From contig NZ_CP035310.1 of assembly GCF_004114695.1 (NCBI RefSeq), forward strand, positions 1,037,501-1,101,500: a DNA stretch of 64,000 nt, read 5' to 3'. A program made the position numbers and the translations under genes. This DNA comes from Erythrobacter sp. HKB08 (GTDB lineage Bacteria > Pseudomonadota > Alphaproteobacteria > Sphingomonadales > Sphingomonadaceae). This document shows, in pieces, positions 27,594-36,693 of the stretch (positions are counted from its first letter, which is position 1; every line of letters begins with the position of its first letter). A model generated the notes under the pieces. That model had not been told where the DNA came from and ran no database searches. It worked only from the letters and a program-made list of their open reading frames with translations.

Positions 27594-27749
27594 ATGGTAT
27601 CGTCCCATGTCAGCGCGCTGAAATCCAAACATGCCAATATCGAAGCCCAGCTTCGCGAGGAAATGAACCGGCCGGCTCCTGACGATGCGACGATCCAGAT
27701 GCTCAAGAAGCGCAAGCTTCGAATTAAGGAAGAGCTTTCAGCGCATTGA
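27594..27749 (+). CDS. Second YdcH-like DUF465 protein
   Basis: 51-residue protein with the same hairpin pattern (LKSKHANIEAQLREE, then IQMLKKRKLRIKEEL). GAAGGAGAG precedes the ATG. The frame is open far upstream, but only this part matches the family and has a ribosome-binding site. It lies 72 bases before ptsP in the same direction and may share its transcript. Confidence 0.83.
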   Translation: MVSSHVSALKSKHANIEAQLREEMNRPAPDDATIQMLKKRKLRIKEELSAH

Positions 27750-27821
27750 GCCGAAAGCTCCGGCGTCGCATCTGACGCATTCCCCGCTTCCATTTGAGGC
27801 CGTGTGCTATAGGCTGCGCGC

Positions 27822-30092
27822 ATGACAGCCGCAGCCGCCGCACGTTCGATCCTCACACAGCTTCACGAGGTCATGGCCTCGCGCATGCATGCGCAGGGCA
27901 AGCTCGACCGCGTGGTGGAGATTATCGGCGAATCGCTCGATAGCGAGGTGTGCTCGATCTACCTCCTGCGCGAGGGCATGCTCGAGCTGTTCGCGACGCG
28001 CGGCCTCAACAAGGAAGCGGTGCACGTTACCCGCCTGGCGCTCGGCGAAGGGCTGACCGGCACGATCGCCGACAAGGTCGAAACGCTCAACCTTGCCGAG
28101 GCGAAGGCGCACCCGGACTTCCAGTATCGCCCCGAAACGGGCGAGGAGAAGTTCCACAGCTTCGCCGGCGTCCCGATCGTCTACCGCGAACGCTCGGTCG
28201 GTGTGCTGTGCGTCCAGCATGTCGACCCGCGCCGCTACGAGGACGTCGAAGTCGAGGCGTTGCAGACGACCGCGATGGTCCTGTCCGAGCTGATCGCCAA
28301 CGCCGAACTGGTCGACGAGGAAGAAGCGCGCGGGCGCAGCGAGCAGCAGTCCGGCCCGGTGACCATCACCGGCCTCTCGCTCGTGAAGGGGCTGGCGAGC
28401 GGCTATGCCGTGTTCCACCAGCCGCGCATCACCATCGACCAGGTCATGGCCGACGACACCGAGGCCGAGCGCCAGCGCGTCTACCGCGCGTTCGACAAGA
28501 TGCGCGACCAGATCGACGGCCTTTCGCAGCAGGCCGAATTCGGCGTCGGCGGCGAGCATGAAGAGGTCCTGCAGACCTACAAGATGTTCGCCTACGACGA
28601 AGGCTGGTCGCGGCGCATCAACGAAGCGATCGACAGCGGGCTGACGGCCGAGGCGGCGATCGAGCGCGTCCAGCAGCGCACCCGCATGCGCATGCGCGAG
28701 ATCGACGACCCGCTGCTGGCCGACCGGATGCACGATCTGGAGGATCTCTCCAACCGCCTGCTTCGCATCGTCTCGGGCCAGCTGGGCACCGCGGCTACGC
28801 AGGGCTTGCGGCGCGATACGATCCTGATCGCCAAGAACCTCGGCCCGGCCGAGCTGCTCGAATACGACCGCAGGCGCCTGAAGGGCGTCATCCTGGAAGA
28901 GGGCTCGCTCACTGCACACGTGGTGATCGTTGCGCGGGCGATGGGCATCCCGGTGCTCGGCCGCGCTCGCGGGCTTCGCGGCATCCTGTTCGAAGGCGAC
29001 GAGGTCCTGCTCGACTGCGACAAGGGGATGGCCAACATCCGTCCCGCACAGGCAGTGGCCGATGCTTTCGACATGCGCTTTGCGAAAACGCGCGAGAAGC
29101 AGGCGAGCTATGCGGAGCTGCGCGATGTCGAGCCGTTCACCCGCTGCGGCACGCGCATACAGGTGCTGATGAACGCCGGGCTGCGCGACGATATTTCGAA
29201 CCTCAACCTCGTCGGCGCGGACGGCATCGGCCTGTTCCGCACCGAGTTCCAGTTCCTCGTATCGGCCACGCTGCCGCAGCGCGAGCGCCAGCTGCGCCTC
29301 TACCGCGACGTGCTCGATGCGGCGGGGGACAAGCCGGTCATCTTCCGTACGGTCGATATCGGCGGCGACAAGGCGGTGCCCTATCTCAATTCGGACGAGG
29401 CCGAGCATGACGAGAACCCCGCGATGGGCTGGCGCGCGCTGCGCCTCGCGCTCGAACGCGAAGGGCTGCTGAAGGCGCAGGCACGCGCCTTGCTCGAGGC
29501 GGCCTCGGGCCGCTCGCTCTACGTCATGTTCCCCATGGTCAGCGAGCCGTGGGAATTCGACGCGGCCAAGCAGGTATTCGAGGACCAGCTCGCCTTCCTG
29601 CGCAAGCAGAAGCGCATCCTGCCCGAACAGATCCAGTATGGAGCAATGCTCGAAGTCCCGGCGCTTGCCGAAGTGCTCGACCTGCTGATCCCGCGCCTGT
29701 CTTTCCTGTCGGTCGGCACCAATGACCTGACGCAGTTCCTGTTCGCTGCCGACCGGGCCAACCCGAAGCTGGCAGAGCGCTACGACTGGCTCAGCCCCGG
29801 CATCCTGCGCTTCATGCGGCGCATCGCACAGTCGACCATCGGCCAGCCGGTCGAGCTTGGCGTATGCGGCGAGATGGGCGGGCGCCAGCTGGAAGCGCTG
29901 GCGCTGCTCGGCCTTGGCTTCCGCCGCCTGTCCATCACCCCGGTGTCGGTCGGCCCGATCAAGGAGCTGGTGCGGCAGGTCGATCTCAACGAAATTACCG
30001 AAGCGATGAATCGCTGGCTCTCAAGCCCGCCGGAAGACATGCGCGCGACGATGCGGGCGTGGGCGGAAGAGCGCGGCATTGCGATCGATTAG
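27822..30092 (+). CDS. ptsP: Phosphoenolpyruvate-protein phosphotransferase PtsP (EI-Ntr)
   Basis: First enzyme of the nitrogen-type phosphotransferase cascade: takes phosphate from PEP to an HPr-like protein (NPr). It is 756 residues: N-terminal GAF sensor (about 18-165), HPr-binding domain, the phospho-histidine swivel domain with H366 (GSLTAHVVIVAR), and the PEP-binding barrel (GADGIGLFRTEF, FRTVDIGGDK, GTNDLTQF, CGEMGG). The GAF domain separates it from sugar EI. HPr and EIIA-Ntr genes are not in the window. Confidence 0.95.
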   Translation: MTAAAAARSILTQLHEVMASRMHAQGKLDRVVEIIGESLDSEVCSIYLLREGMLELFATRGLNKEAVHVTRLALGEGLTGTIADKVETLNLAEAKAHPDFQYRPETGEEKFHSFAGVPIVYRERSVGVLCVQHVDPRRYEDVEVEALQTTAMVLSELIANAELVDEEEARGRSEQQSGPVTITGLSLVKGLASGYAVFHQPRITIDQVMADDTEAERQRVYRAFDKMRDQIDGLSQQAEFGVGGEHEEVLQTYKMFAYDEGWSRRINEAIDSGLTAEAAIERVQQRTRMRMREIDDPLLADRMHDLEDLSNRLLRIVSGQLGTAATQGLRRDTILIAKNLGPAELLEYDRRRLKGVILEEGSLTAHVVIVARAMGIPVLGRARGLRGILFEGDEVLLDCDKGMANIRPAQAVADAFDMRFAKTREKQASYAELRDVEPFTRCGTRIQVLMNAGLRDDISNLNLVGADGIGLFRTEFQFLVSATLPQRERQLRLYRDVLDAAGDKPVIFRTVDIGGDKAVPYLNSDEAEHDENPAMGWRALRLALEREGLLKAQARALLEAASGRSLYVMFPMVSEPWEFDAAKQVFEDQLAFLRKQKRILPEQIQYGAMLEVPALAEVLDLLIPRLSFLSVGTNDLTQFLFAADRANPKLAERYDWLSPGILRFMRRIAQSTIGQPVELGVCGEMGGRQLEALALLGLGFRRLSITPVSVGPIKELVRQVDLNEITEAMNRWLSSPPEDMRATMRAWAEERGIAID

Positions 30093-30224
30093 TTTTCGCC
30101 AAGCTTCATCCTGCGGCAAAACCGCTTCGTCGGAAATGCCGCAAACCGCGGAGTTCTGCGGCTTGACAGCGAAAGCGCGACGCGATTGTCTTGGCGAAAA
30201 ACAAGTATAGGGTCGCTTGGACAT

Positions 30225-31049
30225 ATGTCGAATACGGAAGAATTGGTTGAAGAGCAGCTGCCGCTCGAAGGGGCGGGGGACCAGCTGCGACACGCGCGTG
30301 AAGCGCAGGGCAAGTCGCTCGACGATATGGCGCAGGAAACGCGTATTCCGCGCCGCCACCTCGAAACACTGGAAGCCGGCGGGTTCGCCGAACTGCCTTC
30401 GCGGGCCTATGCGATCGGGTTCTCGCGCACCTATGCGCGCGAACTCGGCCTGGACGAGCATGTCATCCTCGACGGGGTTCGCGCGGAACTGGCGCAGGAT
30501 ACCCAGCAGCGCGAAACGCATGTCTCGAAATTCGAGCCGGGCGATCCCGCTCGCGTTCCGAGCCGGGGCCTCGCCTGGTTCAGTGCCTTTGCCGTCATCC
30601 TGCTGTTCGCCGGGCTGATCGCCTTCTTCGGCGACAGGGTCTTCCCCGGCGCGGGTCCGGGCTCGATCCTGGAGGACGAGGAAGCGGTCGAGGCGGCACC
30701 TGTCGCCTCGGAAGACGAGGGCGAGGTTCGCACGGCAGCCGCGCCCGCGGATGCCTCGGGCCAGGTCGTTTTCACCGCGCTGGAGGACAACGTCTGGGTC
30801 CGCTTCTACGAAAGCGACGGCGACCGTCTGCTCGAAAAAGTGCTCGCGCGGGGCGAGACATTCGCCATTCCCGCCGATGCGAACGATCCGCGCATCAACA
30901 CCGGCCGGCCCGACGCGCTGGCGATAACCATCGGCGGAAGGGAAGTCGCCAAGCTTTCGGACCAGCCAACGACCGTGGGCGATGCGCCGGTCAATGCCGC
31001 CGCATTGCTCGCCCGCGCGGATACGCCCGCGACGCCGGCTACCGAGTAA
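30225..31049 (+). CDS. RodZ-like helix-turn-helix membrane protein
   Basis: 274 residues: a cytoplasmic HTH_25-type domain (about 18-90: LRHAREAQGKSLDDMAQETRIP and following), one membrane helix (about 116-136), an acidic Ala/Glu linker, and a periplasmic DUF4115 beta domain (about 185-262). This is the RodZ layout, which links MreB to the envelope and shapes the cell. Start chosen at MSNTEELVEE; an in-frame ATG 39 bases upstream is possible. It precedes the YbgF-like gene in the same direction. Confidence 0.85.
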   Translation: MSNTEELVEEQLPLEGAGDQLRHAREAQGKSLDDMAQETRIPRRHLETLEAGGFAELPSRAYAIGFSRTYARELGLDEHVILDGVRAELAQDTQQRETHVSKFEPGDPARVPSRGLAWFSAFAVILLFAGLIAFFGDRVFPGAGPGSILEDEEAVEAAPVASEDEGEVRTAAAPADASGQVVFTALEDNVWVRFYESDGDRLLEKVLARGETFAIPADANDPRINTGRPDALAITIGGREVAKLSDQPTTVGDAPVNAAALLARADTPATPATE

Positions 31050-31196
31050 TCTCCACCGATTTGGGGCAAGGTCGCCTCGACAAGCAAAATATCGTGGGGC
31101 AGGATTCTGCGCGTGCATTCAGCGCGCGTTCGGCTGGCGCATGCCAGCTTTTTGCGCATCCAAATGCCGCATGAAGGGACAGGAGCTAGTACAGCA

Positions 31197-32141
31197 ATGA
31201 TCAGCCGAACGAGCCGCTTTGTAATCGCGGGCCTCGCCGCTTTCGCCGTCGCGGGCACGAGCATGCCGGCTCTCGCGCAGGACGAGGGTGCCGATGCGCG
31301 TATCCGCAAGCTCGAATCCGAAGTGCGCGCGCTTCAGCGCAAGGTATTCCCGGGCGGCGACGGCCGCTTCTTCGAGCCGGAAATCACTGCTGCGCAGCGG
31401 ACCGGCTCCACCACCGGCACTGCGCCCTCGACGACTGCCGTGACCGACATCCTCGTGCGCCTCGATGCGCTGGAATCCCAACTTGCCGGGCTGACCGCGC
31501 AGACCGAGGAGAACTCCAACGCGATCATGCAGCTGACCAATCGGCTCGTCGCCCTCGAGAATGGCGGCAGCACGCGCGGCGCGACTTCGAGCGGAACCGA
31601 AGCCAGTGAAGCGACCGGCTCGAGCGCCTCGCAAAGCAATCTCTCCGCCATGACCGGCGGGCAGGCTGCGACTACCGCTTCGGCAGAACCGGCCGGCCCT
31701 ACGGCCGAGCGCCTCGCTGCGGTATCGGAAATTGCAAAGCCGCAGACCGACGATCCGGGCGACGACGAATATTCCTACGGCTTCCGCCTGTGGAATGCCG
31801 GCTTCTATCCCGAAGCTCAGCAGCAGCTGACGCTGTTCGTCGAGAAGTATCCGAACCACTCGCGCACGACCTATGGCCGCAACCTGCTGGGCCGCGCCTA
31901 TCTCGACGATGGCAAGCCTGCCGAGGCCGCGCCGTGGTTCCTGCGCAACTACCAGGCCGACAAGAACGCGCGCCGTGCGCCCGACAGCCTGCTCTATCTC
32001 GCCGAAGCGATGATCGCGATGAAGGACGAACGCCGCGCCTGTATCGCCCTGGCCGAATTCGGCGAGACCTATCCGGCCGTGGCCTCGGGGCGCCTGTCGG
32101 ACGAATACCAGGCCAATTTGCGCAAGGTGGACTGCGATTGA
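31197..32141 (+). CDS. YbgF/CpoB-like periplasmic TPR protein
   Basis: 314 residues with a signal peptide (cleavage after PALA, residue 27), two coiled-coil stretches (about 34-50 and 88-112), a Ser/Thr/Ala-rich linker and C-terminal tetratricopeptide repeats (about 190-314; RLWNAGFYPEAQQQLTLF and following). This is the YbgF/CpoB plan; CpoB coordinates outer-membrane constriction with peptidoglycan synthesis through Tol-Pal. tol and pal genes are not in view. AGGAGC precedes the ATG. Its stop overlaps the presumed tilS start. Confidence 0.85.
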   Translation: MISRTSRFVIAGLAAFAVAGTSMPALAQDEGADARIRKLESEVRALQRKVFPGGDGRFFEPEITAAQRTGSTTGTAPSTTAVTDILVRLDALESQLAGLTAQTEENSNAIMQLTNRLVALENGGSTRGATSSGTEASEATGSSASQSNLSAMTGGQAATTASAEPAGPTAERLAAVSEIAKPQTDDPGDDEYSYGFRLWNAGFYPEAQQQLTLFVEKYPNHSRTTYGRNLLGRAYLDDGKPAEAAPWFLRNYQADKNARRAPDSLLYLAEAMIAMKDERRACIALAEFGETYPAVASGRLSDEYQANLRKVDCD

Positions 32142-33117
32142 TACGCCGGCCGATCTCGATCCGGAGCTGCTAGACCGCTTCCGGCGGGATCTCGGCCGGC
32201 TGTGGTCCGGCGACGGAAAAGTCGGGCTCGCCGTATCGGGCGGGCCTGACAGCATGGCCATGCTGGTCCTCGCTCAGGCTTCGATCCCTGACTGCTTCCA
32301 GGTGGCGACTGTCGATCACGGCCTGCGTCCCGAAAATGCCGACGAGGCCCGCTCGGTCGCCCGATATTGCGAGATGACCGGCGTCCCGCACCGGACGCTC
32401 GAGGTCGAGGTCGAAGGCGGCAATCTCCAGTCGCAGGCGCGCCTCGCGCGTTATCAGGCGCTGGCGGACTGGTCGCGCGAGAATGACCTCCGGGCGATCC
32501 TGACCGCGCACCATGCGGACGACCAGGCCGAAACCCTACTCATGCGGCTCAACCGCGGAAGCGGTGTCGCAGGGCTAGCCGGTGTACGTGCATCCGGCAG
32601 CTTCGCCGTTGGTGCGGGCGACTTGGCCGTCCTGCGTCCACTGCTCGGTTTCCGCAGGGCCGAACTCCAGTCCGTCGTCGCAGCTGCCGGCATCAATCCC
32701 GCCGAGGATGCCAGCAATAGCGACGAACGCTTCGACCGCGTGCGCATCCGTAAAGCTATCGAAGGCGCCGACTGGCTCGACCCGGTCGCGCTTGCGCGCT
32801 CCGCGGCCAATCTTGCGGATGCCGACGAGGCGCTCGATCACTTCGCCGAGCTTGCCTGGGTCGAAGCGGCGCAGCGTGATGGGGACGCGATCTTGGTCGC
32901 GCCCATCGGCCTTCGCGCAGTGGCGCTGCGTGTGCTGGCCCGTGTGTTCGAGAACTTCGGAGGGCAGCCGCGCGGATCGGAGCTGGCTCGCCTGCTCGAA
33001 CGGCTCGAAGCTGGTGAGGGCGCGAACCTGGCCGGGATCATCGCCCGGGTCGAAAACGACGGAGCGGGAAGCCGGCGTTGGCGGTTCGAACCCGAACCGC
33101 CGCGCAAGACCGGCTGA
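32137..33117 (+). CDS. tilS: tRNA(Ile)-lysidine synthase TilS, probable ATT start
   Basis: Makes lysidine at C34 of tRNA-Ile(CAU) so it reads AUA. The N-type ATP pyrophosphatase loop SGGPDSM lies at 32236-32256, and DHGLRPENADEA and HHADDQAETLLMRL follow. The first in-frame ATG (32254) lies inside the P-loop, so it cannot be the start. Upstream in frame I find no ATG, GTG or TTG close by; the best candidate is ATT at 32137, overlapping the stop of the preceding gene (ATTGA), giving 326 residues. CTG codons at 32167 and 32200 are alternatives. Confidence 0.85.
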   Translation: MDTPADLDPELLDRFRRDLGRLWSGDGKVGLAVSGGPDSMAMLVLAQASIPDCFQVATVDHGLRPENADEARSVARYCEMTGVPHRTLEVEVEGGNLQSQARLARYQALADWSRENDLRAILTAHHADDQAETLLMRLNRGSGVAGLAGVRASGSFAVGAGDLAVLRPLLGFRRAELQSVVAAAGINPAEDASNSDERFDRVRIRKAIEGADWLDPVALARSAANLADADEALDHFAELAWVEAAQRDGDAILVAPIGLRAVALRVLARVFENFGGQPRGSELARLLERLEAGEGANLAGIIARVENDGAGSRRWRFEPEPPRKTG

Positions 33118-33819
33118 TCAGATAATCTCGTCGCCCATGCCCATGGTCTCGCCACGGGTGATGATGACCTTGTCGCCCTTCTTGGCGATGGCGAACAGGC
33201 GGCTGGCAAGCTCGTCGGGGATCGCGATGCAGCCGTGGCTGGCATAGCCGTTCTCGACTTCGCTGCCGCCGTGGATGGCGATGCCGTCCCATGTCAGGCG
33301 CAGCGTCCAGGGCATCGGCGCATTGCCGTATTTCTCCGACACATTGTGCCGTTCCTTGGTCAGGATCGGGAAGGTGCCGAGCGGCGTCGGATGATCGTCG
33401 GTGCCGAGCATCGCTGCCGCCGCGCCGATTTCGTATCCGTCGCGGAAAATCGAAATCACGCGCGCATCGAGATCGACGGTGATGACCAGCGGGCCTTCCG
33501 GCACGCCCTCGGTATCCCAGTACCAGTCGCCATATTTGATCGGGCCGTCGATATCGAGGATGCGCTTCACGACGAAGCGCTCGTCCTTCGGCTCGGCTTC
33601 CTTTTCGGGGAGCGGCTGGACGACTTCTTCGGTGACGAATTCAGGGTCTGCCGATTTCTCGACCGCCGCCGGATCGACCGGGATCGCCTGTTCGATGCTC
33701 TTCGCTTCGGCGGAGGTGTCGCCGTCGCCGTCCATCATGGCCCCCGCGAGCGAAGCGCCGCTGAAGACCAGCACGAGTGCGGCCGTTGCGCCGCCGATCC
33801 ATGTCACCATCGAGTTCAT
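33118..33819 (-). CDS. L,D-transpeptidase (YkuD family)
   Basis: Periplasmic enzyme that cross-links peptidoglycan stem peptides or attaches proteins to them. It is 233 residues: N-terminal membrane anchor or signal (about 6-26), acidic linker, and a YkuD domain with H183 (IHGG) and the catalytic SHGC motif at 194-197 (C197). The start is placed at MNSMVTW because the frame upstream is basic and lacks family features. It converges with tilS, the two stops being adjacent. Confidence 0.9.
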   Translation of the reverse strand: MNSMVTWIGGATAALVLVFSGASLAGAMMDGDGDTSAEAKSIEQAIPVDPAAVEKSADPEFVTEEVVQPLPEKEAEPKDERFVVKRILDIDGPIKYGDWYWDTEGVPEGPLVITVDLDARVISIFRDGYEIGAAAAMLGTDDHPTPLGTFPILTKERHNVSEKYGNAPMPWTLRLTWDGIAIHGGSEVENGYASHGCIAIPDELASRLFAIAKKGDKVIITRGETMGMGDEII

Positions 33820-33921
33820 GCGCGCAGATATGCGCTTTTCCGGCGATTCTGGCGAGTCTGCGAGAGCCCGGCGTCCCGTTGCGAAACAGCGCAAGCCAAG
33901 AGGTTAACGCGCCGGGGACGC

Positions 33922-36693
33922 CTAGCCGTGCGCGCCGAATTCGTTGGCGATGGCCGTGCCGAGCCGCAGCGTAAGGCCGTAGGAGCGCTCGAGCGGATCG
34001 ATGTAGTCGCGCTGGATGGCCGCGTAGCCTTCGCCCGAACCGTCGGGATAGTCGCTCGGCTCGTCCACCGCGAAATCGCCGAGCTTGGGGAAGCTCGTCG
34101 GATAGGCGCGGCGCAGCTGGGCGAGTGCATCGTCGATCCGCAGGGTGAAGACCATTTCCAGCACGTCGTCGCGGCTGATGTCGTTGGCGCGGCTGAAGGC
34201 CGGGATCGACACCGCCTTGATGAACATGTGCTGGAGCAGGGCGAGGCGCAGCGCCTGTGCGACCCCGATCGAGCGCCGCACGGTCTCGCGGTTGTCGAGC
34301 GGTGCCTCGTCGGGCAGCAGGTCGAGCAGCCGGTGGAGCTTGAGCGCATCGACCCGCAGGCGCGAGGCGAGGCGCCGGAACACGCCGGTCCGGTCGTCCT
34401 TGGTGAGATACTCGGCCAAGGTCTCGCACGCGTCGGACAGGTGCGTTTCCGTGCCGCGATAGGGGCGGCTCGCCCAGTAGGCCGAATTGAACAGCTCGCC
34501 GAAAGCGGCGACGGTCTTGATGCTGGCGAGCTGGTTGGACGCGCGAACCAGCCGGATCAGCTGCCGCCCGCGCTCGCTTTCCTTGATGAGCTCGGCCAGC
34601 TCTTCGTAATTGCCATCCGCCGCGCTGCCGATGCCGGAAATGATGTTCACCGGGTAGCCGAGCTGCTGCAGGATCGCATTATGCGGGATCGCGCGGATCT
34701 GGCGCAGGTTCATGTCGCGGTCGGCGGACAGGTCGCTCTGACGGCGCGAGACGCGGCTGCCGGTCGAATTGAGCAGGCCGAGCCCGAAGGCGGTCAGCGC
34801 GCGGCTGTAGGTCTGGCTCTCCAGATGCTCGCGCTGGTGCTTGCGGATAGCCCGGTAGAAATCGAGGCTCAAATCGGTGCGGCGATAGAACGGGTCGGTC
34901 GGCGCATCGACATCGGTCGAGGACGGGTCGAGCACCGCAATCCGCGTGAGCGTCGCCTGCGCGAGTTCGGGCGTCGCGAAATGCAGGTAACCGTCGCCGC
35001 CCTGGAAGCTGACTTCCGGTTCGAGCCTTATGCCGGCCCGCGCGAACCGCCTGCGCGCCCACGGGCTGAGCGGCCAGGCCAGCCGGTCCTCGAACCCGCC
35101 AGGATGCGCGCCGCGGCCCATGCTCTCGCCGTGGGTGTTGAAGATCAGCGCCGCGACATCGGTCAACTCGTTGGCGACCATCGCTTCAGCGAGGCGGCCC
35201 TGCAGGCGCTCGATGGCGAGACTGGCCGGAATCTGGCCGACGAAGCGGCCCGCGTCCGAGAAGCCGGTCTGGATACAGACGCGGCCCCGCTGGCGGGCGT
35301 AGTCGCGGTAGATTTCTTCGGCGAGCAATGCGTCGAGGAAACGCCCGCCGTGTTCCAGCGCGCTCTCGGTTTCGAACAGCGGCGAGACATCGACCTTGTC
35401 CTCGATACCGAAGAGCTTGGCGAAATAGAGCGCGGCTAGGATGGTCGAGGGCTGCTCGCACTCGGCGATCAGCATGCGGATCGGTGCGTCGCCGTCGATA
35501 TGGTGCAGGATTTGCGCCATCGCGAGGAACTGGCGGATCGCGGTGCTGCTCTCGATCGCGAGCGCCGCGAAATTGGAGCGCAGCGGTTTCACATTCGTCA
35601 GCAGCTCGCGCAGCGTCGCGATGGCGCTTTGGCTTGCGAGGTCGAGCGTATTGTCCGGTTCGATCCGGCGGCGGATGGCATTGTGCAGCTGGCTCGAGTT
35701 CACCCGGAAATGGATCCAGCCCATCCCGAGACCATCGGCGCGCATCGCGGCGGCGAGCGTCTTGAGCGCTACGGCGCGGTCATCGCCTGCTTCGGCAGCT
35801 TCGCTTTCGAGCGCATTGATATAGCGCGAAAGGCTGAGCAGCTTGCGCGGATCGTTCGCGGTCAGGCGATTGGCTGCGACGGAGAGTGCGGCCGGGTCGC
35901 TCAGGTCGGCGGCGAAATCGTCGGCGCGTTCCTGCGCATAGTCGCGTGCGGCGGTGATTTCGGCCAGCAGCGGGTGGTCGTCGTCGATCGCTTCGAGAGA
36001 ATTGCAGTACCGCGTCAGGCGTTCGGCCTTCTCGGCGAGGCGGAAACCGATGGAATCGAACCACTTGATGTCGGTTCGCCCGTCCATGTCGTAGCCAACC
36101 CAGCTTGCGAAACGGAACGGGAGCGGGGCGAGCTTGCGCCACTCGTCCGGCCACTTGCTCGCCGCCTGAGCGAGTGTCTTGCCGACGATCCGGTCGCGCG
36201 CGTCCTGCGCATGGGCAATGGCGCGCATCGCGCGGCCATGTTCGTAGTCGAGCGTTATCGCCGGGCGTTCCGCGCCGGTGATGCAATGCGCCTCTTCGCT
36301 TTCGCTGCTCGCCGCCTCGGCGACGGCTTCGCTCTGCTCGGGCGTGAGAAGAAAGGTCGGGTGGGCTGTAAAGACCGCGTGGAGGCTCGGCCGTTCCCAT
36401 TCGGCGCGGAAGGTCTCGAAGTCCTCGCCCTCGCAGAGCTCGGCAATCGCCGCATCGTTCTGCGCCGGAGCGACGGGCGACAGGTTGCGCCGCAGCCGGT
36501 CGGCCCGGCTGGTGAGCGAATTGCATTCCAGCTCGCGTACGAGGTTCTCGACCTGGTCGAGGGTCAGGCGACCCGCTTCGAGATCGCGCGACAGGTCGAG
36601 CGAGAGCTGGAAGACCGGATTGAACAGCGGCGTCTCGCGCGTGCGCTGGTGCAGTTCCTGCAGGCGTTCGGTGAGCGTCGCGACATCGGTCAT
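33922..36693 (-). CDS. Divergent phosphoenolpyruvate carboxylase-family protein
   Basis: 923 residues, full length for the PEPC family (PEP + bicarbonate to oxaloacetate). Retained: FTAHPT with H111, R330 in the IHFR strand, PLFET (E441), GFSD (D480), MGRG, and LRQIRAIP. Altered relative to the E. coli enzyme as I recall it: TAHPTE is TAHPTF, GGDRDGNP is GYDMDGRT, SDSAKD is SDAGRF, FHGRGG is THGES, and the GIAAGMRNTG C-terminus is missing. It may be a distant PEPC or a related protein of different activity. The ATG overlaps the eda stop (ATGA), last gene of the Entner-Doudoroff operon. Confidence 0.75.
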   Translation of the reverse strand: MTDVATLTERLQELHQRTRETPLFNPVFQLSLDLSRDLEAGRLTLDQVENLVRELECNSLTSRADRLRRNLSPVAPAQNDAAIAELCEGEDFETFRAEWERPSLHAVFTAHPTFLLTPEQSEAVAEAASSESEEAHCITGAERPAITLDYEHGRAMRAIAHAQDARDRIVGKTLAQAASKWPDEWRKLAPLPFRFASWVGYDMDGRTDIKWFDSIGFRLAEKAERLTRYCNSLEAIDDDHPLLAEITAARDYAQERADDFAADLSDPAALSVAANRLTANDPRKLLSLSRYINALESEAAEAGDDRAVALKTLAAAMRADGLGMGWIHFRVNSSQLHNAIRRRIEPDNTLDLASQSAIATLRELLTNVKPLRSNFAALAIESSTAIRQFLAMAQILHHIDGDAPIRMLIAECEQPSTILAALYFAKLFGIEDKVDVSPLFETESALEHGGRFLDALLAEEIYRDYARQRGRVCIQTGFSDAGRFVGQIPASLAIERLQGRLAEAMVANELTDVAALIFNTHGESMGRGAHPGGFEDRLAWPLSPWARRRFARAGIRLEPEVSFQGGDGYLHFATPELAQATLTRIAVLDPSSTDVDAPTDPFYRRTDLSLDFYRAIRKHQREHLESQTYSRALTAFGLGLLNSTGSRVSRRQSDLSADRDMNLRQIRAIPHNAILQQLGYPVNIISGIGSAADGNYEELAELIKESERGRQLIRLVRASNQLASIKTVAAFGELFNSAYWASRPYRGTETHLSDACETLAEYLTKDDRTGVFRRLASRLRVDALKLHRLLDLLPDEAPLDNRETVRRSIGVAQALRLALLQHMFIKAVSIPAFSRANDISRDDVLEMVFTLRIDDALAQLRRAYPTSFPKLGDFAVDEPSDYPDGSGEGYAAIQRDYIDPLERSYGLTLRLGTAIANEFGAHG

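Noticed and set aside
27807-29408. 533-codon open frame on the minus strand
   Set aside because: Antisense shadow of ptsP, whose motifs are intact on the plus strand.
30165-30193. TTGACA promoter before the RodZ-like gene
   Set aside because: A good -35 hexamer is present at 30165, but no acceptable -10 hexamer sits 16-18 bases downstream.
33235-35439. 734-codon open frame on the plus strand
   Set aside because: Antisense to the PEPC-like and L,D-transpeptidase genes; composition is typical of a shadow.
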